Below, piece by piece: positions 34,794 through 42,064 of a stretch of DNA of 42,064 nucleotides (within the stretch, counting starts at the first letter, position 1; the number at the start of each line of letters is the position of its first letter). The notes under the pieces are model-generated. The model had not been told where the DNA came from and made no database searches. It worked only from the letters and a program-made list of their open reading frames with translations. The stretch comes from Vicinamibacteria bacterium (lineage in GTDB: Bacteria > Acidobacteriota > Vicinamibacteria > Vicinamibacterales > UBA8438): positions 1 to 42,064 of the forward strand of contig JAJEFC010000184.1 in NCBI GenBank assembly GCA_022820675.1, written 5' to 3'. The translations under genes were made by a program, and so were the position numbers.

Positions 34794-35873
34794 ATGAAGA
34801 TCACACGTATCGGAACGCTTTGCCTGATGCTCGCGCTGGGGGCGGCTTCGGCCGCAACGGCGCAGCCACTGCCCGATGTCGACGGGGTCGGACCCCAGGT
34901 CGGCGACGTCGTGCCGTCCTTCTCGCTCCCCGACCAGACCGGCACGGCGCGGGACCTCGACTCTCTGATGGGGCCGGCCGGGCTGATGCTGGTGTTCAGC
35001 CGCTCGGCCGACTGGTGACCGTACTGCAAGACGCAGCTCGTGGAGCTGCAAAGCCGTCATGACGAGCTCCAGGACCAGGGCCTCGGCGTCGCCGTCGTCA
35101 CCTACGACCCGGTCGCGACCCTCGCCGGCTTCGCGGACGCCCGCGGCGTCGAGATTCCGCTGCTTTCCGACGAGGGCTCGGCGACCATCCGGGAATACGG
35201 CCTCCTGAACCACGAGATGGACCCGGCCCGCGCGCCTGACGAGCGGCGCGAGATGATGCGCCGGCTCTACGGCATCCCCTATCCCGGCACGTTCATGCTG
35301 GACACGGCGGGCCGCGTGACCGCGCGCTTCTTCGAGGCGGCGTACCAGGAGCGCTCCACGGTGTCGAGCATCGCCGTCCGCCTCGGGGACGCGATGCCCG
35401 GGGCCCCGGACAGGGCCGCGACCCGCGTCGACACCGATCACCTCGAGGCCCTCGTCTGGGCCACCGACGACGTGGTCGCGCCGGGCAACCGCCTGTCGTT
35501 CGTGGTCGACGTGACCCCGAAGACCGACATGCACGTCTACGCGCCCGGCGACCATTCCTATCAGGTGATCCGCCTGCGCCTGACCGCGCCCGACTTCCTG
35601 CGGAGCCACGAGGTGACCTACCCGGCCTCGGGGATGTACCACTTCGAGCCCCTCGACGAGACGGTCGCGGTCTACGAGCAGCCGTTCCGGCTCGTGCAGG
35701 ACGTGACCATCCCGATGCGCCGCGACATCGACGCGCTCGCCTCGGAGCCCGATGCGACCCTGCGGGTCGAGGGGGTGCTGGAGTACCAGGCGTGCGACCA
35801 CGAGATCTGCTACCTGCCGGCGGAGGCGCCGCTGAGCTGGGAGCTCGCGTGGCGCCCGCTGGTGCGGGACTGA
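34794..35873 (+). CDS. probable selenoprotein: peroxiredoxin/thioredoxin-fold with DsbD-like domain, UGA-coded residue 75
   Basis: A 359-residue periplasmic redox protein if TGA 35016-35018 is read as selenocysteine. A signal peptide covers residues 1-23. The AhpC/TSA domain follows: VGDVVPSFSLPDQTGTARDL, then LVFSRSADW-U-PYCKTQLVEL. Sec75 replaces the first Cys of a CxxC motif, with Cys78 resolving. After the domain comes PGTFMLDTAGRVTARFFE. The C-terminal 130 residues (VDVTPKTDMHVYAPG to YQACDHEICYLP) match the N-terminal domain of DsbD. Frame and family identity continue unbroken on both sides of the TGA, and a SECIS-like hairpin lies just after it. Ordinary annotation would start the gene at GTG 35040 or call it broken. 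Confidence 0.82.
35019..35049 (+). promoter_or_regulatory. putative bacterial SECIS element
   Basis: GCAGCTC (35033-35039), loop GTG (35040-35042), GAGCTGC (35043-35049). It is a perfect 7-bp stem whose three-base loop begins with G, 21 nt after the TGA. Bacterial SECIS elements have an apical loop of 3-14 nt, a G in its first two positions and a spacing of about 16-37 nt from the UGA. Confidence 0.75.
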
Positions 35874-36101
35874 CGGCACGCGGCCGAGCCCGCGTTGCGC
35901 CGAGAGCGACGCGGCGCCCGGCCGACGGGATCTGCACGCCCCCGCGCGACGGCGTGGCTCCTGCATCGCGCAGAGAGCGGACGAAGCGCTCGGCCGACAG
36001 GGCGCGACGGCGCGAGCCTGCGGGCCACGTGCGGCCCATGACAACCTGAGCGGGCGACGGCACCCTGATGGCGAAACGCCCGCGTGGGCGCGGAGCGAGA
36101 A
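35874..36101. repeat. gap with dispersed repeat copies
   Basis: CGCGTTGCGCCGAGAGCG at 35891 matches 7442 (30 of 36 nt, through 35926). A diverged second piece starts near 35962 (TGCATCGCGCAGAGAGCGG). No gene. Confidence 0.5.
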
Positions 36102-37370
36102 TCAGGGCTGCTCCTCGATGCGGTAGAGGTGCGTGTCGCTGCGCAGGAACAGCGCGCCGTCGGAGACCGCCATCGAGGCCAGCGCCGAGCCGTCGAGCCG
36201 GTTCCGGGCCAGCACGTTGAACTCGGCGCCCGGCTCGAGCACCGTCGTCACGCCCCGCTCGTTCTGGAAGTAGATGCGCCCCCCCGCGAACACCGGCGAC
36301 GCGGAGTGGTTGCCGCCGAGCCGCTCCTGCCAGTGGATCTCGCCGGTCAGGGCGTCGACGCAGGTCGCGATGCCGAAGTCGGAGACCATGTACAGCTCGT
36401 CGCCGACGAGGATCGGCGACGGGGTCAGCGGGGCCCCGCGCCGCACCCGCCACGCCACGTGCGACCGGGTCACGTCGCCGGCGCCGTCCGCACGCACCGC
36501 CAGCAGCGTCGGCTGCTGGAAGCCGGTCGACAGGTACACGAGCCCGTGGCCGTAGACCGGCCGCGGCACGTTCGAGAAGCCCCGGGGATAGACCACCTCC
36601 CAGATCTCCCGCCCCGACGCCGGATCGTGCCCCGAGGTCCGGAACGCGCTGACGTTGACGATCTGCTCGCGCCCGCCGACATCGATGACGATGGGCGTGG
36701 AGTAGGCCTGGGACACCGGATCGGGACGGACCGAGCGCCAGCGCTCCTCGCCCGTGCGCGGGTCGACGGCGACCAGGTACGCGGTGTCGTAGCCGTCGAT
36801 GCTGACGATCAGCCTGCCGTCGTGGAGGATGGGCGACCCCCCGTTGCCGTGCTGCGAGATGTAGGGAAACCGGGTGCGCCACAGGATCTCGCCGGCGGTG
36901 CTGACAGCCGCCGTCCCGGTGGCGCCGAAATGCACGTAGACCCGCTCCCCCCCAGGGTCGAGGACCGGCGTCGGCGAGGCGAGGCTGTTCTTCGGGTTGA
37001 GCGGATACACCTCGCTGCTGTCGAAGACCTCCACGTCGAGGGCGGGGTCTCCCGTCTCGGCGTCGAAGGCGAGCAGCCGCAGCGAGCTGCCTTCGTCCGG
37101 GTCGATCAGTGCGGTCGTGAGCCAGAGCCGCCCGTCCGCCACCACCGGCGACGACCACCCGAGGCCCGGCACCGGCGTCTTCCAGGTGACGTTCTCCGTC
37201 TCGCTCCACGTGAGCGGGACCGCCGCGTCCGGCGCGTGCCCCTGCCCCGTCGGCCCGCGGAACTGCGGCCAGTCGCTCGCCCGAGCGGCGGCAGCGCCGG
37301 CCACCACGGCCACCACCGCGCACGCCGCACCCGCCGCGAGTCTCCGGATCCCGGCATCGTGGATGATCAT
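36102..37370 (-). CDS. secreted PQQ-like beta-propeller protein
   Basis: A 422-residue exported protein related to BamB and PQQ-repeat proteins but shorter than the quinoproteins here. Residues 1-28 are a signal peptide (AAGAACAVVAVVAGAAAARA). The mature N-terminus DWPQFRGPTGQGHAPD is typical of planctomycete/acidobacterial PQQ-repeat proteins. Repeats include GLGWSSPVVADGRLWLTT, LLAFDAETGDPAL, YLVAVDPRTGEERW and GIATCVDALTGEIHWQ. It lacks the catalytic block of true dehydrogenases. GGGAGAC precedes ATG 37370. It is convergent with the selenoprotein gene. Confidence 0.85.
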   Translation of the reverse strand: MIIHDAGIRRLAAGAACAVVAVVAGAAAARASDWPQFRGPTGQGHAPDAAVPLTWSETENVTWKTPVPGLGWSSPVVADGRLWLTTALIDPDEGSSLRLLAFDAETGDPALDVEVFDSSEVYPLNPKNSLASPTPVLDPGGERVYVHFGATGTAAVSTAGEILWRTRFPYISQHGNGGSPILHDGRLIVSIDGYDTAYLVAVDPRTGEERWRSVRPDPVSQAYSTPIVIDVGGREQIVNVSAFRTSGHDPASGREIWEVVYPRGFSNVPRPVYGHGLVYLSTGFQQPTLLAVRADGAGDVTRSHVAWRVRRGAPLTPSPILVGDELYMVSDFGIATCVDALTGEIHWQERLGGNHSASPVFAGGRIYFQNERGVTTVLEPGAEFNVLARNRLDGSALASMAVSDGALFLRSDTHLYRIEEQP

Positions 37371-37774
37371 CGCCTGCAGTCTCCCACCGGGCATTGTATC
37401 CGGCCCTCCACGTGCACGACGTGCCGGACGGGTTGAACGACACCATCGTGAGATGACGGCCCCCGGCCCGGTCGGCCGCTCGATCCACGGGAGCGGGCCG
37501 GGCCGGCGCTCCCGAACACGCCGCCGTGCGGCTTCGGCGCCCGCGCACGAGGCTCTGCGTGCCGCGTGCGCCGCGGCGCAACACCCTCTCGTCGTGCACC
37601 CTGCCGGACGCGGCATGCGCGAGACTGGTGCTGTCGCGGGCCGGCCCGCCGCTCTGTTGCCGGGTCGGCTCAGGACTATTCCGGCCGGACAGGCGCGTGT
37701 CGCCCGGCGGCTTCACGCGCAAGTCCTCGAAGCGGCCGCGCGCAGGCCGGCCGTGCGATAATGGGCACAGGCGC

Positions 37775-38830
37775 ATGACCCCCTTCACCCCCTCCCCGAG
37801 GGCCCGTGCCCGATACGCCGGCACGCCGGCCGCGCCGACCCCGACCGCGGCCCAGGACTTCCCCGGCTGCGACGCCGTCTCGCTGCCGACCTGGGAAGAC
37901 GTGTGGGCCTACGACCGACGCATCGAGTACTGGTCGCGCGAGTCGGGAACAGCCTGGGTGATGCGCGACGCCGGCCCCGTCCACGAGAATGCGCCGAACC
38001 TGCTGAGCGAGCTGCTCACCCGCCTCGGTCAGGAGCGCGGATCGCGCTTCCTGTTGGCCGGGGCCGTCTACCTGCTGGAGCGGGACGCGGACGGCCGGCC
38101 GCGGCAGGTGCTGGTGGGCGACCAGACCGTCTATCTGGACCGGAAGGTCTGGCGGCCGCGCGACCCCGCCATCGTGCTGGGGGTCGACCCGCTGCCGGAC
38201 GTGATTCTCGAAGTGGATCACACCACCGACATCCGGCGCAACAAGCTGCCGGTGTACGAAGCGTGGGGGTTCCCCGAAGTGTGGGTCGACACCCCCGACG
38301 AGCCGTCGCCGAACCGCCCCCGCGGCGTGCGGCCGGGCCTGACGATCTACGTGCTCGACGAAGGCCGCTTCCGCATGGTCGACGAGAGCCGCGCGTTCCC
38401 CACGTGGACGGCCGCGCAGATCCACGCTTCGCTGAACGAGCCGCGCCTCGGGCCGCGGACGCTGGCCGACCTGACGCGGGTGGGCCGGCGGCTCGGCGAG
38501 AGCGAGGGCACCACCCCCGACGACGACCCGCAGCTCGGCCGCCACCGCCGGCAGGCCCGCGCCGAAGGCATCGCACAGGGGCGCGCCGAGGGCATCGCGC
38601 AGGCCCGCGCCGAGGGCGTCGCGCGCGAACGCGCCCTCCTCCGCCGGCTGGTGGAGCAGAAGTTCGGTCCCGCCACCGCGGCCCGGACGGCCGAGGCCCT
38701 CGCCCGCATCGAAGACCCTCGCCGCCTCACCGAGGCCTTCGATCTCATCACCGCCTGCGACGACGGCCACGAGCTGCTGTCCCGCCTGTCGGGCCTGCAC
38801 GGGGGACCGGAGACCGAGACCGCGTTCTGA
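37775..38830 (+). CDS. Uma2-family protein with repeat tail, tandem copy 1
   Basis: A 351-residue protein. The Uma2/PD-(D/E)XK core spans residues 25-210: YLERDADGRPRQVLVGDQ-like strand, VLGVDPLPDVILEVDHTTDIRRNKLPVYEAWGFPEVWVDTP (Asp, Glu, and Lys of the nuclease fold). The C-terminal part has three 8-residue repeats (AEGIAQGR, AEGIAQAR, AEGVARER) and then a helical region ending in LLSRLSGLHGGPETETAF. A GATAAT box ends 22 nt before the ATG. It is a near-duplicate of the next gene (start-to-start 1203 bp). Confidence 0.85.
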   Translation: MTPFTPSPRARARYAGTPAAPTPTAAQDFPGCDAVSLPTWEDVWAYDRRIEYWSRESGTAWVMRDAGPVHENAPNLLSELLTRLGQERGSRFLLAGAVYLLERDADGRPRQVLVGDQTVYLDRKVWRPRDPAIVLGVDPLPDVILEVDHTTDIRRNKLPVYEAWGFPEVWVDTPDEPSPNRPRGVRPGLTIYVLDEGRFRMVDESRAFPTWTAAQIHASLNEPRLGPRTLADLTRVGRRLGESEGTTPDDDPQLGRHRRQARAEGIAQGRAEGIAQARAEGVARERALLRRLVEQKFGPATAARTAEALARIEDPRRLTEAFDLITACDDGHELLSRLSGLHGGPETETAF

Positions 38831-38977
38831 CGACGCGCGGGCTCCCGCCGCAGGACGCGCAGGGCTCCGCCGCAAATGGTGCGTCGGCGCGCGTGAGACC
38901 GACTGCCGGAATGAAGTCCCGGAAGCCGCCGCGCGGGCCGCGCGGACGCCGGGTGTGCCACAATGGGCAACAGGCGC

Positions 38978-40009
38978 ATGGCCCCCTTCATCCCCTCCCC
39001 GATAGCCCGCACCGGATACGCCGCCCCGCCGGCCGCGCCGACCCCGACCGCGGCCCAGGACTTTCCCGGCTGCGACGCCGTCCCGCTGCCGGCCTGGGAG
39101 GACGTGTGGGCCTACGACGGCCGCATCGAGTACTGGTCGCGCGAGTCGGCGACCGGCTGGGTGCTGCGCGACGCCGGCCCCGTCCACGAGAATGCCCCGA
39201 ACCTGCTGAGTGAGCTGCTGACCCGCATGTGTCTGGAGCGTGGATCGCGCTTCCGGTTGGCCGGTGCCGTCTACCTGATGGAGCGGGACGCGGACGGACG
39301 GCCGCGGCAGGTGCTGGTGGCCGACCAGACCATCTACCTGGACCGGAGCGTCTGGCGGCCCCGCGACCCCGCCATCGTGCTGGGGGTGGACCCGCTGCCG
39401 GATGTAATCCTCGAAGTGGATCACACCACCGACGTCCGGCGCAACAAGCTGCCGGTGTACGAGGCGTGGGGCTTCCCCGAGGTGTGGGTGGACACCCCCG
39501 ACGAGCCGTCGCGGAACCGTCCCCGGGGCGTGCGGTCGGGCGTGACGATCTACGTGCTCGACGGGGGCCGCTTCCGCATCGTCGACGAGAGTCGCGCGTT
39601 CCCCACGTGGACGGCCGCGCAGATCCATGCTTCGCTGAACGAGCCGCGCCTCGGGCCGCGGACTCTGGCCGACCTGACGCGGGTGGGCCGGCGGCTCGGC
39701 GAGAACGAGGGCACCACCCCCGACGACGATCCGCAGCTCGGCCACCACCGCCGGCAGGCCCGCGCCGAAGGCATCGCGCAGGGGCGCGCCGAGGGTATCG
39801 CCCGGGAACGCGCCCTCCTCGGCCGGCTGGCGGCGCAGAAGTTCGAGCCCGCGACCGCGGCACAGGCGGCCGAAGCCCTCGCGCGCATCGACGACCCCCG
39901 CCGCCTCACCGCAGCCTTCGACCTCATCACCGCCTGCGACAACAGCACCGAGCTGCTCTCCCGCCTGTCGGGCTTGCATGGGGGGCCGGAGGCCGAAACC
40001 GCGTTCTGA
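38978..40009 (+). CDS. Uma2-family protein with repeat tail, tandem copy 2
   Basis: A 343-residue paralogue of copy 1, nearly identical over most of its length, with the same core (VILEVDHTTDVRRNKLPVYEAWGF) and the same C-terminal end. It has one 8-residue repeat fewer (two AEGIA units), which accounts for the whole 8-residue length difference. Start 38978 matches copy 1 (MAPFIPSP against MTPFTPSP). An ATG at 38963 is an in-frame alternative. The duplication includes the upstream AATGGGCA-ACAGGCGC sequence. Function is unknown. Confidence 0.85.
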   Translation: MAPFIPSPIARTGYAAPPAAPTPTAAQDFPGCDAVPLPAWEDVWAYDGRIEYWSRESATGWVLRDAGPVHENAPNLLSELLTRMCLERGSRFRLAGAVYLMERDADGRPRQVLVADQTIYLDRSVWRPRDPAIVLGVDPLPDVILEVDHTTDVRRNKLPVYEAWGFPEVWVDTPDEPSRNRPRGVRSGVTIYVLDGGRFRIVDESRAFPTWTAAQIHASLNEPRLGPRTLADLTRVGRRLGENEGTTPDDDPQLGHHRRQARAEGIAQGRAEGIARERALLGRLAAQKFEPATAAQAAEALARIDDPRRLTAAFDLITACDNSTELLSRLSGLHGGPEAETAF

Positions 40010-40232
40010 CGCGGACGCACAACCGGCCGCCGTCCCACGTCTGGACAGCGCTGAAGACCGCGTTCTGGACGCAAATCCGCCAAGGCTCAGCCGTAGGGCG
40101 GGGTCGGGTCCAAGGCGGGCGCCGCGTGGGACAGTCACTCGCTCGCCCCGCATACGCGGCCGAACGCCTGCAGGACCGGCAGGACCGGGCGGACGATCGC
40201 TACGCGCCCTACAAGGATCGCAGGAGACGGAG

Positions 40233-40484
40233 ATGACGACACGTCGGATCACAATCGATGTGCCGGAGAAGGTGCTCTTGGCCGAGAAGACCGACGAACG
40301 GGCGTTCGCCAAGGAACTCCGCATGCTCGCCGCCGTGAAGCTCTACGAGCTCGGCCGCCTCTCGTCGGGGCGAGCGGCCGAACTCGCCGGAATGGCCCGC
40401 GTCGAGTTCATCCTGTCGCTCCGTCGCTACCGGGTCTTCCCCTCGGATGCGGAGCTGGACGATCTGGAACGCCAGCATGGCTGA
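40233..40484 (+). CDS. UPF0175-family small protein (candidate antitoxin)
   Basis: An 83-residue protein of the UPF0175 family, usually an antitoxin or regulator next to a PIN-domain (DUF3368) toxin. RITIDVPEKVL opens it, AKELRMLAAVKLYELGRLSSGRAAELAGMARVEF is the signature helix pair, and the short tail is YRVFPSDAELDDLER. GGAGACGGAG precedes the ATG. No PIN toxin follows: the next gene is an HTH protein 23 nt downstream. Confidence 0.88.
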   Translation: MTTRRITIDVPEKVLLAEKTDERAFAKELRMLAAVKLYELGRLSSGRAAELAGMARVEFILSLRRYRVFPSDAELDDLERQHG

Positions 40485-40507
40485 GATCGCAGGGGACGGG
40501 TGGACCG

Positions 40508-40912
40508 ATGAACGATCGCAGCGTGCAGATCATGGAGGAAGACGGTCGACCCGAGTACGCCGTCGTGCCGATCGACGAGTACCGCCGCATGGTCGCCTCA
40601 CTGGAGGAGTCCGCGGATCGCGCCGCCATCGAGCGGGTCGTGCGTGAGAACGCGGCCGGCGAGACGGTTCCCGGCGAGGTGGTGCACGCCATTCTGGACG
40701 GTATGCCCCCCCTTCGGGCGTGGCGGCGGCACCGCCGGTTGACGCTAGGCGGGTTGGCTGCGAGAGTAGGCGTCACGAAGGGGTACCTGTCGCAGGTCGA
40801 GAACGGCCGAAAGTCCGGTACGCTGGATCTCGTCCGCCGGCTGGCGGCCGCGCTGGGCGTGACACTGGACGATCTGACGGGCTGGCGAGACGCGGACGAC
40901 GGCGGTTCCTGA
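40508..40912 (+). CDS. XRE-family regulator with Phd-like N-terminal segment
   Basis: A 134-residue protein. Residues 1-35 (QIMEEDGRPEYAVVPIDEYRRMVASLEE) resemble the DNA-binding start of Phd/YefM antitoxins. Residues 68-120 form a Cro/C1-type HTH (LGGLAARVGVTKGYLSQVENGRKSGTLDLVRRLAAALGVTLDDL). This two-part layout occurs in HTH antitoxins. It follows the UPF0175 gene by 23 nt, so both may be one operon. No toxin is visible. Confidence 0.85.
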   Translation: MNDRSVQIMEEDGRPEYAVVPIDEYRRMVASLEESADRAAIERVVRENAAGETVPGEVVHAILDGMPPLRAWRRHRRLTLGGLAARVGVTKGYLSQVENGRKSGTLDLVRRLAAALGVTLDDLTGWRDADDGGS

Positions 40913-41077
40913 CGCGGACCGGGAGGTCGGCCGCGAGCGGGGCGCGGGCCGCGCGTCCATCGACCTGGCGCTCGACGACTTCGATGACGATTACCTGGAG
41001 CAGGCGTCGACCACGACAGGTCCGCGGTGCGGAGTCAAGCGAGACCTGGCAATCCTGACTTTTGCGACGAGACGACG
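40913..41077. other. short gap, possible decayed peptide-coding remnant
   Basis: One frame reads RASIDLALDDFDDDYLEQA, a composition unlike random GC-rich sequence here, but it has no start codon or ribosome site. It may be the end of an older gene. Confidence 0.25.
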
Positions 41078-41938
41078 ATGGAAACACGATCTTCGAGACA
41101 TGACAATCTGAGCATGCTGACCTGCACGCTGGTGCTTCCGGCGATCGCGACGGTCCTCGTGGCCACGGTCCCGGCGGCGCACGCCCAGGACGTGGAGTGG
41201 CGGTCGTACGGGTCGGACGCGGCCGGCACGAAGTACTCGCCGCTGGATCAGATCGACGCGGAGACGATCGGCGACATCGAGATCGTCTGGCGGCAGTCGG
41301 TGCTGCCCGACGCGATGCGGGAGGGGCGCGAGGACTTCACGCCGTCGATCGCCTCGCAGAACACCCCGCTGATGGCCGGCGGCCGGCTGTACATCAGCTC
41401 GGCCCTCGGCACCGTGGCGGGCCTCGACGCGAAGACCGGCGAGGTGCTGTGGTTCGACACGCCCCCCGACCGGGACGGCGAGCCCTTCACCCGCGTGCGC
41501 CAGACCCGCGGCGTGGCCTACTGGGAGGATTCGGAGAGCGACGACGCCCGGGTCATCGCGGTCGTGGGCTCGTACCTGGTGGCCCTGAACGCCGGCACCG
41601 GCGAGCGCTACCCCGACTTCGGCGACGGCGGCGAGGTGGACCTGACACAGGGGTTCGACGAGCCGGTGGAGACGTTCAGTTGGGGCTCGCCGCCCCTCGT
41701 GGTGGGCGACGTCGTGGTCATCGGCTCGGCCATGTCGGACGTCACCAACCCCAACATGCCGGCGATGAAGGAGATGCCGCCGGGCGACGTGCGCGGCTTC
41801 GACGTGAGGACCGGCGAGCAGGTCTGGATATTCCACACCATCCCCCAGGACGGCGAGTTCGGCAACGAGACGTGGCTGACCGCCATCGACGAGGACCGGC
41901 CGTCGTGGGAGTACAGCGGCAACACCAAACCGTCATGA
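41078..41938 (+). pseudogene. PQQ-dependent dehydrogenase, copy 3, truncated
   Basis: A 286-residue remnant of a periplasmic quinoprotein. A signal peptide (ending AHAQ) and the first half match copies 1 and 2 (EWRSYGSDAAGTKYSPLDQI, GNETWLTAIDEDRPSWEYSGNT). The full-length members continue after GNT with NVW or GVW and another 370 residues. Here the frame changes to KPS and stops. The remainder, including the catalytic WDYDFP block, is missing. A palindrome begins exactly at the breakpoint. The protein cannot be active. The window ends 126 bp later. Confidence 0.8.
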
Positions 41939-41966
41939 CCGGGGCGCCGCTCGCCCCGAGGTCATG
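41934..41966. repeat. hairpin at the breakpoint of the truncated quinoprotein
   Basis: CATGACC-GGGGCG (41934-41946), loop CCGCT, CGCCCC-GA-GGTCATG (41952-41966). Thirteen paired bases with one 2-nt bulge. It could be the end of an inserted element or a recombination site. Confidence 0.55.
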
Positions 41967-42064
41967 AAACGCGACCAGGTTGGCGCCCTGCCGAAGCGCG
42001 ACTCTTTGGTGGTCGACGCGCGTGTCGTGACACCCTGAAAAGGCGGAAGCGGGAACAGTCGTCG
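41967..42064. other. unassigned sequence to window end
   Basis: Not homologous to the missing part of the quinoprotein. It has no frame long enough to name. The short AT-richer stretch CCTGAAAAGGCGG differs from the neighbourhood, which would suit foreign DNA. Confidence 0.3.

Noticed and set aside
35016..35018. Simple nonsense mutation splitting the peroxiredoxin gene
   Set aside because: The stop falls on the one codon where Sec would be expected, the frame stays intact afterwards, and a fitting SECIS-like hairpin follows. It remains the alternative if selenocysteine genes are absent.

Overview
The window is a GC-rich, densely coded stretch of bacterial chromosome. Three periplasmic PQQ-dependent dehydrogenases, an NHL-repeat protein, PEGA lipoproteins, Uma2-family proteins, a sigma-54-type regulator and several small toxin-antitoxin-like pairs suggest an Acidobacteriota genome, perhaps class Vicinamibacteria. 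This assignment is inferred from gene content and codon bias; no rRNA or marker gene here proves it.

Layout. 0-6.3 kb, minus strand: a DUF4143-type ATPase behind a promoter-overlapping inverted repeat, a SoxC-like sulfite/sulfur dehydrogenase with its cytochrome c, a cyclase-family hydrolase, and an RHH antitoxin/MazF toxin pair. 6.7-13.3 kb: a methyltransferase, a disordered protein with a basic C-terminal domain, an FMN reductase, tRNA-Leu(UAA), a DacB-type DD-peptidase, a small membrane protein and an NHL-repeat protein. 13.3-17.6 kb: a 4'-phosphopantetheinyl transferase translationally coupled to a metallophosphoesterase (the gene arrangement of mycobacterial PptT/PptH), then a two-gene ABC-2 exporter. 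17.7-22.1 kb: two tiny membrane proteins, a PQQ dehydrogenase and a Glu/Leu/Phe/Val dehydrogenase preceded by a strong hairpin. 22.1-25.1 kb: two PEGA lipoproteins downstream of a sigma-54-type activator, with palindromes and a -24/-12-like site between them. 25.4-30.1 kb: secreted and outer-membrane proteins, a DUF547 lipoprotein and two glycosyltransferases. 30.1-31.6 kb: two small coupled gene pairs. 31.6-37.4 kb: a second PQQ dehydrogenase, a Uma2 protein, a probable SELENOPROTEIN peroxiredoxin and a PQQ-like beta-propeller. 37.7-42 kb: tandem duplicated Uma2 genes, a UPF0175 protein, an XRE regulator and a third PQQ dehydrogenase that stops abruptly next to a palindrome.

The strongest observation is at 34794-35873. 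A thioredoxin-fold protein has an in-frame TGA exactly where the first Cys of its CPYC redox motif belongs, followed at the right distance by a perfect 7-bp hairpin with a GUG loop, which fits a bacterial SECIS element. Gene callers would normally split or truncate this gene.

A second theme is non-coding. Many intergenic gaps (and the signal region of one cytochrome) carry degenerate direct repeats with a period of about 70-84 bp, and at least two repeat families are dispersed among several gaps. Several small operons have promoters embedded in palindromes, which points to autoregulation.
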